Made by a program: the position numbers and the translations under genes. A stretch of 64,000 nt of DNA from Alphaproteobacteria bacterium (GTDB lineage Bacteria; Pseudomonadota; Alphaproteobacteria; UBA828): assembly GCA_011523425.1 (NCBI GenBank), contig WTGU01000050.1:1-64000 (forward strand), in the 5' to 3' direction. The notes beneath the pieces are model-generated. The model was not told the origin of the DNA. It did no database searches and saw nothing but the letters and a program-made list of their open reading frames with translations. Positions 17,924 through 27,329 of this stretch are shown in pieces (positions within the stretch are counted from its first letter, which is position 1; each line of letters starts with the position of its first letter).

Positions 17924-18772
17924 TCACACCGGCACGGTGCCCTCGATGAGGATGCGCAGCAGGCGGCGGGGGTGGTCGCCCTCGTGGGCAGACGCCCTGT
18001 GCATGGTGCAGCGGTTGTCCCAGATCACGATGTCGTCCGGCGCCCAGGCATGGACGTGGACGAAGGCCGGGCGGGTCGCGCGCTCGATCAGCTCGTCGAG
18101 CAGGGTATCGCCTTCGTCGAGCGGCATGCCGCGGACATGGTCGATGCGGTTGGGGTTGAGATAGAGCGCCTTGCGGCCGGTTTCCGGGTGGGTGCGCACC
18201 AGCGGGTGGGTCACCGGCGGGGTGCGCGCCTTCTCCTCGGCGGAGCGCTCCGGCACCGGCGAGAGGTTGCGCCGCGACTGGTAGGTATGGATGGCGCCGA
18301 GCCCGGCGATGCGCGCCTTGAGCGCCGCAGGCAGCGCTTCATAGGCGGCGTGCATGTTGGTGAACGAGGTATCGCCACCGCTCGGCGGCACCACCTCGCC
18401 GTAGAGCAGCGTCACCGCGCACGGCACCGCCATGTAGGAATCGTCGGTATGCCAGTGGCCGCCGAAGGTAGCCCGCTTGCCGGTGGCGGTGCTGATCCCC
18501 CGCTCGCGTTCCACCAGCGAGATCTCGGGGAAGTCCGGATCGCGCAGGACGCCCATCAGTTCCCGCTGAGGTCTGCCGAAGACGCGGCCGAGGCGCAGGA
18601 AAGTCTCGGGCGTCGCGCGGCAACCGCGGATGCAGAGCATCGGGCTCGCCAGCAAGGCGCGGCGGAGCGCGTCTGCATCCGCCGGCGACGGTGCCTCCAG
18701 GTCGAGCCCCGTTACCACCGCGCCGAGCCCGGTCGCGCCTGGTTCCGTGACGGCTATGCCTGTGGTGCTCAC
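17924..18772 (-). CDS. TauD/TfdA family Fe(II)/2-oxoglutarate dioxygenase
   Basis: A 282-residue dioxygenase of the TauD family (taurine, 2,4-D and other acids). The HxD iron ligands are in GHWHTDDSY (His108, Asp110) and the distal His in IVIWDNRCTMHRAS, with a following Arg in HPRRLLRI for 2-oxoglutarate. GGDTSFTNM is the family's conserved substrate-loop region. The GTG at 18772 is chosen because GGGGAAGG lies eight bases upstream; a GTG at 18790 would add six residues but has no ribosome site. First gene of a probable minus-strand unit with the class IV aminotransferase and groEL paralogue. A classical taurine role is not supported, as no tauABC is nearby. Confidence 0.85.
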   Translation of the reverse strand: MSTTGIAVTEPGATGLGAVVTGLDLEAPSPADADALRRALLASPMLCIRGCRATPETFLRLGRVFGRPQRELMGVLRDPDFPEISLVERERGISTATGKRATFGGHWHTDDSYMAVPCAVTLLYGEVVPPSGGDTSFTNMHAAYEALPAALKARIAGLGAIHTYQSRRNLSPVPERSAEEKARTPPVTHPLVRTHPETGRKALYLNPNRIDHVRGMPLDEGDTLLDELIERATRPAFVHVHAWAPDDIVIWDNRCTMHRASAHEGDHPRRLLRILIEGTVPV

Positions 18773-18791
18773 GATGCCCGCCTTCCCCACT

Positions 18792-21719
18792 TCACGCTGG
18801 CATGTCGCCCGGCGCGGGGCAATCGGCGGCAGGGTCCGCCCGGCTCGCCTGCTTTGCCCCCTCCCCCTGCCCGACGAACGCGCGCGTGATCTCTACGGCC
18901 TCCGCAAGGCCGACGCGCTCCACCTCGACGCCGGGCGGGAAGGCGCCGGCGAGCCGGCTCGGCAGCGCCGGGTCGAGCAGGACGAAGACGCCGCGGTCGT
19001 CGGCCCGGCGTACCAGCCGGCCGTAGGCCTGGCGCAGGCGGCCGCGCGTGAGCCGGTCGTCGTAGCGGCTGCCGCCGAAGACCCGGCGTCGGGCCTTGTG
19101 CAGGATATCCGGGCGCGGCCACGGCACCCGGTCGAAGACGATCAGCCTGAGGCTCCGCCCGGGCACGTCGACGCCGTCGCGCACCGCATCGGTGCCGAGC
19201 AGGCAGGCGTCGGCCTCGGCGCGGAAGATGTCGACCAGCGTCGTCGTGTCCAGCGGGTCCACATGCTGGGCCCAGAGCATGATGCCCGCGTCGTCCAGGG
19301 CCTCGGCGATCCGTCCGTGGATCGCGCGCAGCCTGGCGATGGCGGTGAAGAGGCCGAGCGCGCCGCCGCCGGAAGCGAGAAAGAGCGCACGGTAGGCCGC
19401 CGCGACGCGGTCCGGCTGGTTCCGCCGCACGTCCGTGACCACGAGCACGCGGGTCTGCGCGCCATAGTCGAAGGGGGAGGGGAGGGCGGCGCGCACCGCC
19501 GGCGCCTTGAGGTGGCGGCCGCCGGTCGTGGCCTCTGCCGCGGCCCAGTCCCGCTCCGCCTCGCCGCTGCCGTCGCGCAGCGTCGCCGAGGTGATGAGCG
19601 CGCCGTGGGCGCGGCCCATGACGAACTCGGCGAAGGGGATGGTCGGGTCCACGTGGTGACAGTGCATGCCGACGTCGATGTCGCGCCCCTCCGCGCGGCT
19701 GATCGCGAACCAGAGGACGAAGCCCTCCGGGTCGAGGGCGGGGGCGCCGCCGTCTTCCGCTGCCGGCTCGTCGCCGTCCTCTGACGGGTCCTTCACCGAC
19801 GCCAGCATGGCACGCCAGGCGCCGAGCTGCTCGTTCACCCGGCGCTCGATGCCGCGTGCCGCGGCCTCGATACGCTGGCGCTCAGCGCTCTCCAGGCTGT
19901 CCGCCTCCTGGTCGAGGAGCGCGGCGAGGGCGGCGGCGAGCTGCTGGAGCGGCTGCGCGATGTCGGCCAGCGCCGCGCCGAGCGCGGCAGCGGCGGCGGC
20001 CAGTCCCGGAACCGGCGGGTCCACCGGCGCCTCGATGCCGTAGCCGCTCTCGGGATGGGGCGCGCGCGCGAGCACCTGGGTGCGCACCAGCGCGAGGAAG
20101 CGCTCGCACGGCCCCTGCGGCGCGCCGGCCGCGAGCCGCTGGTGCCAGTCGTTGCCCGGCAGCGCGCGGGCCGCCCTGAGCGCCGCCTCGAGGAGCTCGT
20201 GCGCCGCCTCCCGCCCCTCGAGCAGGTCGCCGATGCGGCTGCTGAGCCCCCGCGCCCGGCCGCCGTCGCCCCGGCCGCGCGATTCGGGCCCGAGCAGCCA
20301 GCGCCTGAGCTCCCGCGTCTCCGCGCCGCTGAGACGCGCGGCGAAGGCGCTGTCCGCCGCGTCGAAGAGATGGTGCCCCTCGTCGAGCACGTAGCGGGTG
20401 GGCGCGCCGCGCTCGTCGCCGGTGCCGAAGGCCGCGCGCGCCGCCTGCACCATGAGCAGCGCGTGGTTGGCGATCACCATGTCCGCGCGCCGGGCTGCGC
20501 GCTGGCTCTTCTCGATGAAGCAGCGGCGGTAGTGCGTGCACGCGCTGTGGATGCATTCGCCGCGCCGGTCCGCGAGACCGCGCGTGCGGCCGTAGCCGAG
20601 CAGGTCGGCGAGCCAGGCCGGCAGGTCGCCGCCGGTCAGGTCGCCGTCGCGCGTGGCCGCCGCCCAGCGCGCCATCAGGCCGAGCGCGATCCGCTCCGCC
20701 GGCACCAGCGCGCTGCGCCCCAGCGCCTCCTCCATGTTGAGCAGGCAGAGATAGTTCTCGCGCCCCTTGCGCAGCACCACCTTCTCCGCCTTCGCCTGCG
20801 GCTCGGGGTAGAGCCTGTCGAGCTCCCCGTCGATCTGACGCTGCAGGTTGCGGGTGAAGGTGGAGAGCCAGACCGTGCCCTCGTTGCGCTCCGCCCAGAG
20901 GCTCGCCGGCGCGATGTAGCCGAGGGTCTTGCCGACGCCGGTGCCGGCCTCCGCCAGCACCACGCGGGGATGCTCCTCCTCGTCCACGGGGTCGAAGGCA
21001 GCGCACGCAGCGGACGCGTAGTCGGCCTGCTCGGGCCGGGGCTCGGCGTCGTCGCCGAGCAGCAGCGCGAGCCGCTTCCGCGCCGCGGCGGGGGGCACCG
21101 GGTCGTGCCCCGGCGGTGGTGGCGGCGCGCTCTCCTGCCAGTCCTTGAGCCGGGTCCAGACGGCGAGCGCGCTCGCCTCGCTCACGGGTCCCGCGCCCGC
21201 TGCCACCCGCCCGCCCGCCGCGAGTGCGGAGAGCACCGCATCGCCCCAGGGCCAGCCGGCGCGATCCATGGCGCGGGCGATGGCGGGCGCCGCCTCAGCG
21301 CCTGCGAGGTTCGGCCCCGCGAGGGCCGCGAGGAGCTGACGGGCGGCGGCGAGCAGGGTCTCCGCCTCGTCCTCGCCGGTCTCGGGCAGGGCGAGGCCGA
21401 GCGTGCGGGCGAGGCCACGCACCGTCGGCACGGCAAGCCGCGCCGGGTGGACGAAGGCGAAGAGCTCCAGCAGGTCGAGCGCCGCGAGGCCGGGCAGGCC
21501 AAGCCTGCGGGCGGTGGCCCGTGCGTGACAGACGTAGGGCATCGGTCCGGCGGCAGCGAGACGCTCGCGGGCCGCGTCGTGGGAGAGGCGCGCGACCGTG
21601 CCGTCCTCGTCCAGCCAGACCGCGTGGCGCGGCGTAACCACGAGCGCCGGCGCGCGCGGCAGAGGCGGCAGCGCGGCGGTGGACGGGGAGGGCTCGGGAG
21701 CCTCGAGGCTGGCCGGCAT
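18792..21719 (-). CDS. ATP-dependent DNA helicase, DinG/XPD-like (Fe-S superfamily 2)
   Basis: A 975-residue helicase. Walker A is AEAGTGVGKTLGYIAPA; motif II is LDEGHHLF; motif VI is QAYGRLVRRADDRG. Four cysteines between Walker A and motif II (one in YLCLLN, three in ECIHSACTHYRRCF) are placed to bind the 4Fe-4S cluster typical of DinG/XPD. The family unwinds 5'-to-3', clearing R-loops and repair intermediates. The first 200 residues, before the helicase core, form an extra N-terminal domain rich in Ala and Leu. The ATG at 21719 is chosen because the frame upstream is the dispersed repeat, not protein. Divergent from lysK. Confidence 0.88.
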   Translation of the reverse strand: MPASLEAPEPSPSTAALPPLPRAPALVVTPRHAVWLDEDGTVARLSHDAARERLAAAGPMPYVCHARATARRLGLPGLAALDLLELFAFVHPARLAVPTVRGLARTLGLALPETGEDEAETLLAAARQLLAALAGPNLAGAEAAPAIARAMDRAGWPWGDAVLSALAAGGRVAAGAGPVSEASALAVWTRLKDWQESAPPPPPGHDPVPPAAARKRLALLLGDDAEPRPEQADYASAACAAFDPVDEEEHPRVVLAEAGTGVGKTLGYIAPASLWAERNEGTVWLSTFTRNLQRQIDGELDRLYPEPQAKAEKVVLRKGRENYLCLLNMEEALGRSALVPAERIALGLMARWAAATRDGDLTGGDLPAWLADLLGYGRTRGLADRRGECIHSACTHYRRCFIEKSQRAARRADMVIANHALLMVQAARAAFGTGDERGAPTRYVLDEGHHLFDAADSAFAARLSGAETRELRRWLLGPESRGRGDGGRARGLSSRIGDLLEGREAAHELLEAALRAARALPGNDWHQRLAAGAPQGPCERFLALVRTQVLARAPHPESGYGIEAPVDPPVPGLAAAAAALGAALADIAQPLQQLAAALAALLDQEADSLESAERQRIEAAARGIERRVNEQLGAWRAMLASVKDPSEDGDEPAAEDGGAPALDPEGFVLWFAISRAEGRDIDVGMHCHHVDPTIPFAEFVMGRAHGALITSATLRDGSGEAERDWAAAEATTGGRHLKAPAVRAALPSPFDYGAQTRVLVVTDVRRNQPDRVAAAYRALFLASGGGALGLFTAIARLRAIHGRIAEALDDAGIMLWAQHVDPLDTTTLVDIFRAEADACLLGTDAVRDGVDVPGRSLRLIVFDRVPWPRPDILHKARRRVFGGSRYDDRLTRGRLRQAYGRLVRRADDRGVFVLLDPALPSRLAGAFPPGVEVERVGLAEAVEITRAFVGQGEGAKQASRADPAADCPAPGDMPA

Positions 21720-21734
21720 CGGGCGCGAGTATAG

Positions 21735-21880
21735 AGCGAGTCCGGCTTTGACGGACTCGCGACAGGCCGCAACCGCGGCCCGCCGCTTATGCGGCGCCCT
21801 CGCGGAGGCGCCGGCTGCAGGCCGGCTGCCGTGAGCGACAAAGAGGCTGGAGCGCTTTCGTACTGCACGAATGCGCTCCA
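21735..21880 (+). repeat. Dispersed intergenic repeat, copy A
   Basis: One of three copies in the window. It holds a perfect 9-bp stem at 21736-21744 / 21752-21760 (GCGAGTCCG, 7-base loop), a GC-rich middle and a second hairpin at 21848-21880 (TGGAGCG paired with CGCTCCA). The shared core is GCCGTGAGCGACAAAGAG. It lies between the divergent helicase and lysK genes. The reverse complement of copy B (56639-56817) matches most of its length; copy C (35185-35243) matches its last third. Confidence 0.85.
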
Positions 21881-21937
21881 GCGGTTGACGGGCGCGGGCG
21901 GCCCGGCGCATGTTCGCGCGATTCCCGGACCCCGACG

Positions 21938-23533
21938 ATGACCGAGCCCACAGACGACCTTCGGGCGCTGGCCCAGAATGCCAAGGCCTGGCCCTTCAAG
22001 GAGGCCCAGGCGCTGCTGAAGCGGATCGGCGGCAAGGCCCCGGCGAAGGGCCATGCGCTGTTCGAGACCGGCTACGGCCCCTCGGGCCTGCCCCACATCG
22101 GCACCTTCGCCGAGGTCGCGCGCACCACCATGGTGCGCCACGCCTTCGCGACGCTGAGCGACATCCCGACGCGCCTGGTCGCCTTCTCCGACGACATGGA
22201 TGCGCTGCGCAAGGTGCCGGACAACATCCCGGAACGGGCGATGGTGGAGGAGCATCTCGGCAAGCCGCTTACCCAAATCCCCGATCCCTTCGGCACCCAC
22301 GAGAGCTTCGGGGCCCACAACAACGCGCGTCTGCGCGCCTTCCTCGACGATTTCGGCTTCGAATACACCTTCAAGAGCTCGAGCGAGGCCTATCGCTCGG
22401 GCGAGTTCGACGGCGCGCTGCTGGACGTGCTGCGCCGCTACGACGAGATCATGCGGATCATCCTGCCGACGCTCGGGCCCGAGCGGCAGGCGACCTACAG
22501 CCCCTTCCTGCCGCTCTGCCCGAAGACCGGCCGCGTGCTGCAGGTGCCGATCACCGCCCGCGACGAGGATGCGGGCACCGTGAGCTACGTCGACGAGGAG
22601 GGCGGGACCGTGACCGTCCCGGTCACCGGCGGGGCCTGCAAGCTGCAGTGGAAGGCCGATTGGGCCATGCGCTGGCATGCGCTCGGCGTCGACTACGAGA
22701 TGGCGGGGAAGGACCTGATCAGCTCGGTCGAGCTCTCCGGCAAGGTCTGCCGCGCGCTGGGGTCCAGGCCGCCCGCCGGCTTCATCTACGAGCTCTTCCT
22801 CGATGAGAACGGGGAGAAGATTTCCAAGTCGCGCGGCAACGGCCTCGCCATCGAAGAATGGCTCGCCTACGGCTCGCGCGATTCGCTCTCGCTCTACATG
22901 TACAACGCGCCGAAGCGCGCCAAGCGGCTCTATTTCGACGTGATCCCGCGCCACGTGGACGACCACCTCACCAACCTCGCAAAGTACCGGGAGCAGGGGC
23001 CGGCCGAGCAGCTCGAGAACCCGGCCTGGCACATCCACGCGGGCCACCCGCCCGCGCCCGAGACGGGGCTGAGCTACGGCGTGCTCCTCAATCTCGCGAG
23101 CGTCTGCAATACCGAGGACCCGGCGGTGCTGTGGGGCTTCATCGCCCGCTACGTGCCGGGGGCCGCGCCCGAGACCGCGCCCATCCTCGACGAGCTGGTG
23201 GGCCTCGCGCTCACCTACTACCGCGACGTGGTGAAGCCGGCCAAGGCCTACCGCGCGCCGGCGCCTCACGAGCGGGCGGCGCTCGACGACCTGCGCGCCG
23301 TGCTGGCTGGGCTGCCGGCGGACGCGGGCGCCGAGGCGATCCAGACGGAGGTCTACGAGGTCGGCAAGCGCCACCCCTTCGAGTCGCTCCGCGACTGGTT
23401 CCGCGCGCTCTACGAGATCCTCCTGGGCCAGAGCCAAGGCCCCCGCATGGGCTCCTTCATCGCCCTCTACGGACTGGCGGAGACGGTCGCGCTGATCGAC
23501 CGCGTGCTGGCCGGCGAGGACCTCGCGGCCTAA
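21938..23533 (+). CDS. lysK: Lysyl-tRNA synthetase, class I
   Basis: A 531-residue class I lysyl-tRNA synthetase, which charges tRNA-Lys with lysine in the cytoplasm. The class I signature motifs are [10 protein letters not shown] (HIGH-type, His53) and [10 protein letters not shown] (KMSKS-type, near residue 295). This archaeal-type enzyme replaces the class II LysS in most alphaproteobacteria, which supports the taxonomic reading of the window. The length fits the family. The gene stands alone between the helicase and the ABC importer; copy A of the dispersed repeat occupies most of its upstream region. No lysine riboswitch or T-box was recognised upstream. Confidence 0.95.
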   Translation: MTEPTDDLRALAQNAKAWPFKEAQALLKRIGGKAPAKGHALFETGYGPSGLPHIGTFAEVARTTMVRHAFATLSDIPTRLVAFSDDMDALRKVPDNIPERAMVEEHLGKPLTQIPDPFGTHESFGAHNNARLRAFLDDFGFEYTFKSSSEAYRSGEFDGALLDVLRRYDEIMRIILPTLGPERQATYSPFLPLCPKTGRVLQVPITARDEDAGTVSYVDEEGGTVTVPVTGGACKLQWKADWAMRWHALGVDYEMAGKDLISSVELSGKVCRALGSRPPAGFIYELFLDENGEKISKSRGNGLAIEEWLAYGSRDSLSLYMYNAPKRAKRLYFDVIPRHVDDHLTNLAKYREQGPAEQLENPAWHIHAGHPPAPETGLSYGVLLNLASVCNTEDPAVLWGFIARYVPGAAPETAPILDELVGLALTYYRDVVKPAKAYRAPAPHERAALDDLRAVLAGLPADAGAEAIQTEVYEVGKRHPFESLRDWFRALYEILLGQSQGPRMGSFIALYGLAETVALIDRVLAGEDLAA

Positions 23534-23621
23534 CTCCTGCCTCTCTCGCGGGCGCCGGGAAGGTTTGCTACTGTCGCTTCCGAATTCGCCAACCGCGACC
23601 CATGCGAGAGGAGACCAGCCG

Positions 23622-24932
23622 ATGACCAGCAAGAGTCGCACACCCGGACGTACCGGAAGCACTCGTCGTGCAGTCCTGAAGGCCGGCGCTGCCGGCGCCG
23701 CAGGTGCGGCCGCGCTGAGCGCGGGCTTCCCCTCCATCGTCCGCGCGGCGGACACCGTGAGGATCGGCTATGTCAGCCCCAAGACGGGGCCGCTCGCACC
23801 CTTCGCCGAGGCCGACGAGTTCAACGTCGCCTCGGTGCTGGAGGCGATCGGCGGCAAGGTGGAGTCCGCCAGCGGGAGCCTCGACGTCGAGATCATCGTC
23901 AAGGACAGCCAGTCGAACCCGAACCGTGCCGCCGAGGTCGCGAGCGAGCTGATCCTCTCGGACGAGGTCCACCTGCTCTGCGCCGGCAACACGCCGGAGA
24001 CCACCAACCCGGTGGCTGACCAGGCGGAGATCAACGAGGTCCCCTGCGTCACCACGCTCTGCCCGTGGCAGCCCTACTTCTTCGGCCGCGGCGGCAATCC
24101 GGCGGAGGGCTTCCAGTGGACCTACCACTATTTCTGGGGGCTGGAGGACATCATCGCGGTCTTCCTCAACCTCTGGAACAAGCTGGAGACCAACAAGGTG
24201 GTCGGCGGGCTCTACCCCAACGACGGCGACGGCAACGCCTGGGGCGACCCCGAGCTGGGCTTCCCCAAGCCGCTCGCGGGCGCCGGCTACACGCTGATCG
24301 ATCCGGGCCGCTACCAGAACCTGTCGGACGACTTCTCGGCCCAGATCTCCGAGTTCAAGGATGCGGGCGCCGAGATCGTCACCGGCGTGGTGCTGCCGCC
24401 GGACTTCACCACCTTCTGGACCCAGTCCGCACAGCAGGGCTTCCGGCCGAAGGCGGCGACGGTGGGCAAGGCGCTGCTCTTCCCCGTCTCGGTCGAGGCG
24501 CTGGGGGACGCCGGTCACAACCTGAGCTCCGAGATCTGGTGGAGCCCGTCGCACCCCTTCACCTCGAGCCTCACCGGCCAGACCTGCGGCGAGCTTGCCG
24601 CCGCCTTCACCGCCGCCACCGGCAAGCAGTGGAGCCAGCCGGTGGGCTACGGCCACTCGATCTTCGAGGTCGCGCTCGACATCGTGAGCCGGGCGGACGA
24701 CATCAACGATCCCGAGTCCATGCTGGCCTCCATCGTCTCCACCAACGTGTCGACGATCGCGGGCCCGGTCTCGTGGGGCTCTGGCCCGGTGAAGAACGTG
24801 GCGAAGATGCCGCTGGTCGGCGGCCAATGGCGGCGGACGCCGGACGGCCCCTTCGGCTACGACCTCGTCGTCACCTCCAACGAGACGGCACCGGACGTCC
24901 CCGCCGGCGGCGACATGGAAGCCATCGGCTAG
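23622..24932 (+). CDS. Branched-chain-amino-acid-type ABC transporter substrate-binding protein with Tat signal
   Basis: A 436-residue periplasmic binding protein of the Peripla_BP_6/LivJ group. The N-terminus has a twin-arginine motif STRRAVLK (residues 13-20) followed by an Ala/Gly-rich hydrophobic segment and a likely cleavage after IVRAA, so export by the nearby Tat system is expected. The mature part starts with VRIGYVSPKTGPLAPF, the usual first strand of the family. The ATG at 23622 follows GAGGAG at a good distance. It heads a five-gene importer operon. The ligand is not evident; it may be an amino acid, amide or other polar organic molecule rather than leucine. Confidence 0.9.
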   Translation: MTSKSRTPGRTGSTRRAVLKAGAAGAAGAAALSAGFPSIVRAADTVRIGYVSPKTGPLAPFAEADEFNVASVLEAIGGKVESASGSLDVEIIVKDSQSNPNRAAEVASELILSDEVHLLCAGNTPETTNPVADQAEINEVPCVTTLCPWQPYFFGRGGNPAEGFQWTYHYFWGLEDIIAVFLNLWNKLETNKVVGGLYPNDGDGNAWGDPELGFPKPLAGAGYTLIDPGRYQNLSDDFSAQISEFKDAGAEIVTGVVLPPDFTTFWTQSAQQGFRPKAATVGKALLFPVSVEALGDAGHNLSSEIWWSPSHPFTSSLTGQTCGELAAAFTAATGKQWSQPVGYGHSIFEVALDIVSRADDINDPESMLASIVSTNVSTIAGPVSWGSGPVKNVAKMPLVGGQWRRTPDGPFGYDLVVTSNETAPDVPAGGDMEAIG

Positions 24933-24942
24933 GGAGTCAGCC

Positions 24943-24974
24943 CTGCGGACGGCGCCTCCGGCGCCGCTCCGCAG
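24943..24974 (+). terminator. Intercistronic stem-loop after the binding-protein gene
   Basis: CTGCGGA (24943-24949) pairs with TCCGCAG (24968-24974) and, inside it, GGCGCC pairs with GGCGCC across a TCC loop. There is no U-tract, so this is more likely an mRNA-stabilising or partial-termination element that lets the binding protein be made in excess over the transporter core. Confidence 0.6.
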
Positions 24975-24986
24975 GCGAGCGCCGGC

Positions 24987-25712
24987 ATGACGGCGTTGAT
25001 CGCGCTGGAGGAAGTCTCCAAGAGCTTCGGCTCGGTCAGGGCGACCGACAAGTTCAGCATGGAGCTTGCCGAGGGCGAGGCGCTCGGCGTCATCGGCCCC
25101 AACGGCGCCGGCAAGAGCACCATGTTCAACATCATCACCGGCGGCGTGCGGCCGAGCGAGGGACGGGTCTACTTCGAGGGCCGCGACATCACCCGCGCCT
25201 CGGCGCACGAGCGCTGCCGCATGGGGATCGGGCGCTCCTACCAGATCCCCCATCCCTTCGCCAACATGACCGTGTTCGAGAATCTGCTGGTGGGGGCGGC
25301 CTTCGGCGGCAGCCGCTCCGAGGCCGCCTGCTACGACGATTGCGGTGACATCCTCGAGCGTACCGGCCTGCTGGAGAAGGCGAACGCGCTCGCCGGCGCG
25401 CTCACCCTGCTGGAGCGCAAGCGGCTGGAGATGGCGCGCGCGCTGGCGACCCGGCCGCGCGTGCTGCTGCTGGACGAGATCGCCGGCGGGCTCACCGAGC
25501 ACGAGTGCGGTGCCCTGGTGGAGACGATCAAGGCGATCCACCGCACCGGCGTCTCGATCGTCTGGATCGAGCATGTGGTGCACGCGCTGCTCTCGGTGGT
25601 GAGCCGGCTCATCGTCATCAACTTCGGCCAGAAGCTTGCCGAGGGCGATCCGCAGCAGGTGATGGCGAGCGCCGAGGTGCAGGAGGTCTACATGGGGATC
25701 AGCGCCGAATGA
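24987..25712 (+). CDS. livG: Branched-chain amino acid-type ABC transporter ATP-binding protein, LivG-like
   Basis: A 241-residue ABC ATPase. Walker A GPNGAGKST lies near residues 37-45. The signature position reads LTLLERKRLE instead of LSGGQ-type sequence, as is common in LivG proteins, and Walker B with DEIAGGL follows. GIGRSYQIPHPFANMTVFENLL is the LivG-type Q-loop region. The histidine switch is in IEHVVHAL. It should energise uptake of the ligand captured by the binding protein encoded just upstream. Its stop overlaps the start of livF (ATGA), so translation is coupled. Confidence 0.9.
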   Translation: MTALIALEEVSKSFGSVRATDKFSMELAEGEALGVIGPNGAGKSTMFNIITGGVRPSEGRVYFEGRDITRASAHERCRMGIGRSYQIPHPFANMTVFENLLVGAAFGGSRSEAACYDDCGDILERTGLLEKANALAGALTLLERKRLEMARALATRPRVLLLDEIAGGLTEHECGALVETIKAIHRTGVSIVWIEHVVHALLSVVSRLIVINFGQKLAEGDPQQVMASAEVQEVYMGISAE

Positions 25713-26422
25713 GTGCGGCGCCCGAGCCAGTCCTGGAGACCCGGCAGCTCACCGCCTTCTACGGCGACTTCCAGGCGCTCTTCGGCATCGACCTGCATGT
25801 GGGGCGGGGCGAGACCGTCGCCATCATCGGCGCCAACGGCGCCGGCAAGTCGACCTTCCTCAGGAGCGTTGTGGGCCAGCTCGGATCCGCGCGGGAGCAG
25901 GTGTCGTTCGAGGGCAGGGACATCGGCGATCAGCCCGCCCACGAGATCGTCCGTCGCGGGATCGCGCTGGTGCCGGAAGGGCGGCTCCTCTTCCCCTCGC
26001 TCTCGGTGGACGAGAACCTGCGCCTCGGCGCCTACGGCCGGCGTGCAGGCCCCTGGCGGATCGAGCGCGTGCGCGAGCTTTTTCCGGTGCTGTGGGAGCG
26101 GCGCGCGACGCCGGCAACGGCGCTGAGCGGTGGCGAGCAGCAGATGTGCGCCATCGGCCGGGCGCTGATGAGCAACCCGACGCTCCTGCTCTGCGACGAG
26201 CTCAGCCTGGGGCTGGCCCCGGTCATCATCCGCCAGCTCTACGCCGTTCTCCCGGTGATCGTCTCGGAGGGCACCACCGTCGTCGTGGTCGAGCAGGACA
26301 TCAACCAGGCGCTCGCCGTCGCCGACCGTGTCTACTGCTTCCAGGAAGGCCGCGTCTCGCTGCAGGGTCGGCCCGACGAGGTGTCGCGAGCGGATGTCAC
26401 CAGGGCCTACTTCGGGATCTAG
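25709..26422 (+). CDS. livF: Branched-chain amino acid-type ABC transporter ATP-binding protein, LivF-like
   Basis: A 237-residue ABC ATPase. Walker A GANGAGKST, Q-loop and LVPEGRLLFPSLSVDENL, signature LSGGEQQM, Walker B LLLCDELSLGLAP and switch VEQDI are all visible and typical of LivF. The ATG overlaps the livG stop by four bases. It forms the second ATPase of the heterodimeric energy unit of this importer. Confidence 0.92.
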   Translation: MSAAPEPVLETRQLTAFYGDFQALFGIDLHVGRGETVAIIGANGAGKSTFLRSVVGQLGSAREQVSFEGRDIGDQPAHEIVRRGIALVPEGRLLFPSLSVDENLRLGAYGRRAGPWRIERVRELFPVLWERRATPATALSGGEQQMCAIGRALMSNPTLLLCDELSLGLAPVIIRQLYAVLPVIVSEGTTVVVVEQDINQALAVADRVYCFQEGRVSLQGRPDEVSRADVTRAYFGI

Positions 26423-26459
26423 GAGAGCGGTGGTGCCGCCGGCAACGGGCTGACCCGCC

Positions 26460-27329
26460 ATGGAGTGGCTCGACGCCATCATACAGGGCGTTCTCCTCGG
26501 CGGGCTCTACGCGCTCTTCGCCACCGGCCTCTCGCTGATCTTCGGCGTGATGCGGCTGGTCAACATCGCGCATGGCGATCTCATCGTGCTCGCAGCCTTC
26601 CTCGGGCTCGCCATGGTCAACGGCACCGGCGTGCATCCGCTGGTGAGCCTCGCCGTCACCGTGCCGGTCATGGCCGGCATCGGCTACGCGCTGCAGCGCG
26701 GCATCCTCAACTTCACGCTCGGCCGCGACATCCTGCCGCCGCTGCTCGTGACCTTCGGCCTCTCCATCATCATCCAGAACGTGCTGCTCGAGGTGTTCTC
26801 CGCCGACACGCAGCGGCTCAAGGCGGGCGCGCTGGAGACGGCGAGCATCGCCATCGGCGAGCAGATCGCCATCGGCTGGTTCCCGCTGATCGTCTTTCTG
26901 TCCGCGGTCGGCGTGATCGCGGGCCTGCAGCTCGTGCTCTTCCGCACCCGGCTCGGCGCCGCCTTCCGCGCCACCTCCGACGACCACCGGACCGCGGTGC
27001 TGATGGGGATCGACAACCGCCATGTCTTCGCGCTGGCCATGGCGCTGGCGCTCGCCGTGGTGGCGCTCGCCGGCACCTTCATGGCGATCCGCACCAACTT
27101 CTCGCCCGCCATCGGGCCGGCGCGGCTGCTCTATGCCTTCGAGGCCGTCATCATCGGCGGGCTGGGGAGCCTCTGGGGCACGCTCGCGGGCGGCGTGATC
27201 CTCGGCGTCGCCCAGGCCATCGGCGCGAAGTTCCACCCCGGAGGGCAAATCCTCGCCGGCCACGTGGCGTTCCTGATCGTTCTCGTGCTCCGCCCCAACG
27301 GCCTCTTCCCGCGCACGAGGGACCGGTGA
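26460..27329 (+). CDS. livH: Branched-chain amino acid-type ABC transporter permease, LivH-like
   Basis: A 289-residue polytopic inner-membrane protein with about eight hydrophobic segments. The N-terminal GVLLGGLYALFATGLSLIFG, VNIAHGDLIVL and later RTNFSPAIGPARLLYAFEAV with GGLGSLWGTLAGG are LivH-family landmarks. It pairs with LivM to form the translocation channel. The start codon follows a 37-base gap after livF, and its stop overlaps the livM GTG start. Confidence 0.92.
   Translation: MEWLDAIIQGVLLGGLYALFATGLSLIFGVMRLVNIAHGDLIVLAAFLGLAMVNGTGVHPLVSLAVTVPVMAGIGYALQRGILNFTLGRDILPPLLVTFGLSIIIQNVLLEVFSADTQRLKAGALETASIAIGEQIAIGWFPLIVFLSAVGVIAGLQLVLFRTRLGAAFRATSDDHRTAVLMGIDNRHVFALAMALALAVVALAGTFMAIRTNFSPAIGPARLLYAFEAVIIGGLGSLWGTLAGGVILGVAQAIGAKFHPGGQILAGHVAFLIVLVLRPNGLFPRTRDR

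Noticed and set aside
12573-18164. A 1,863-codon open frame on the plus strand
   Set aside because: It runs out of frame or antisense to PhyH, FAD oxidase, GroEL and aminotransferase genes, has repetitive Arg/Ala/Gly composition and no domain. It is a product of high GC.
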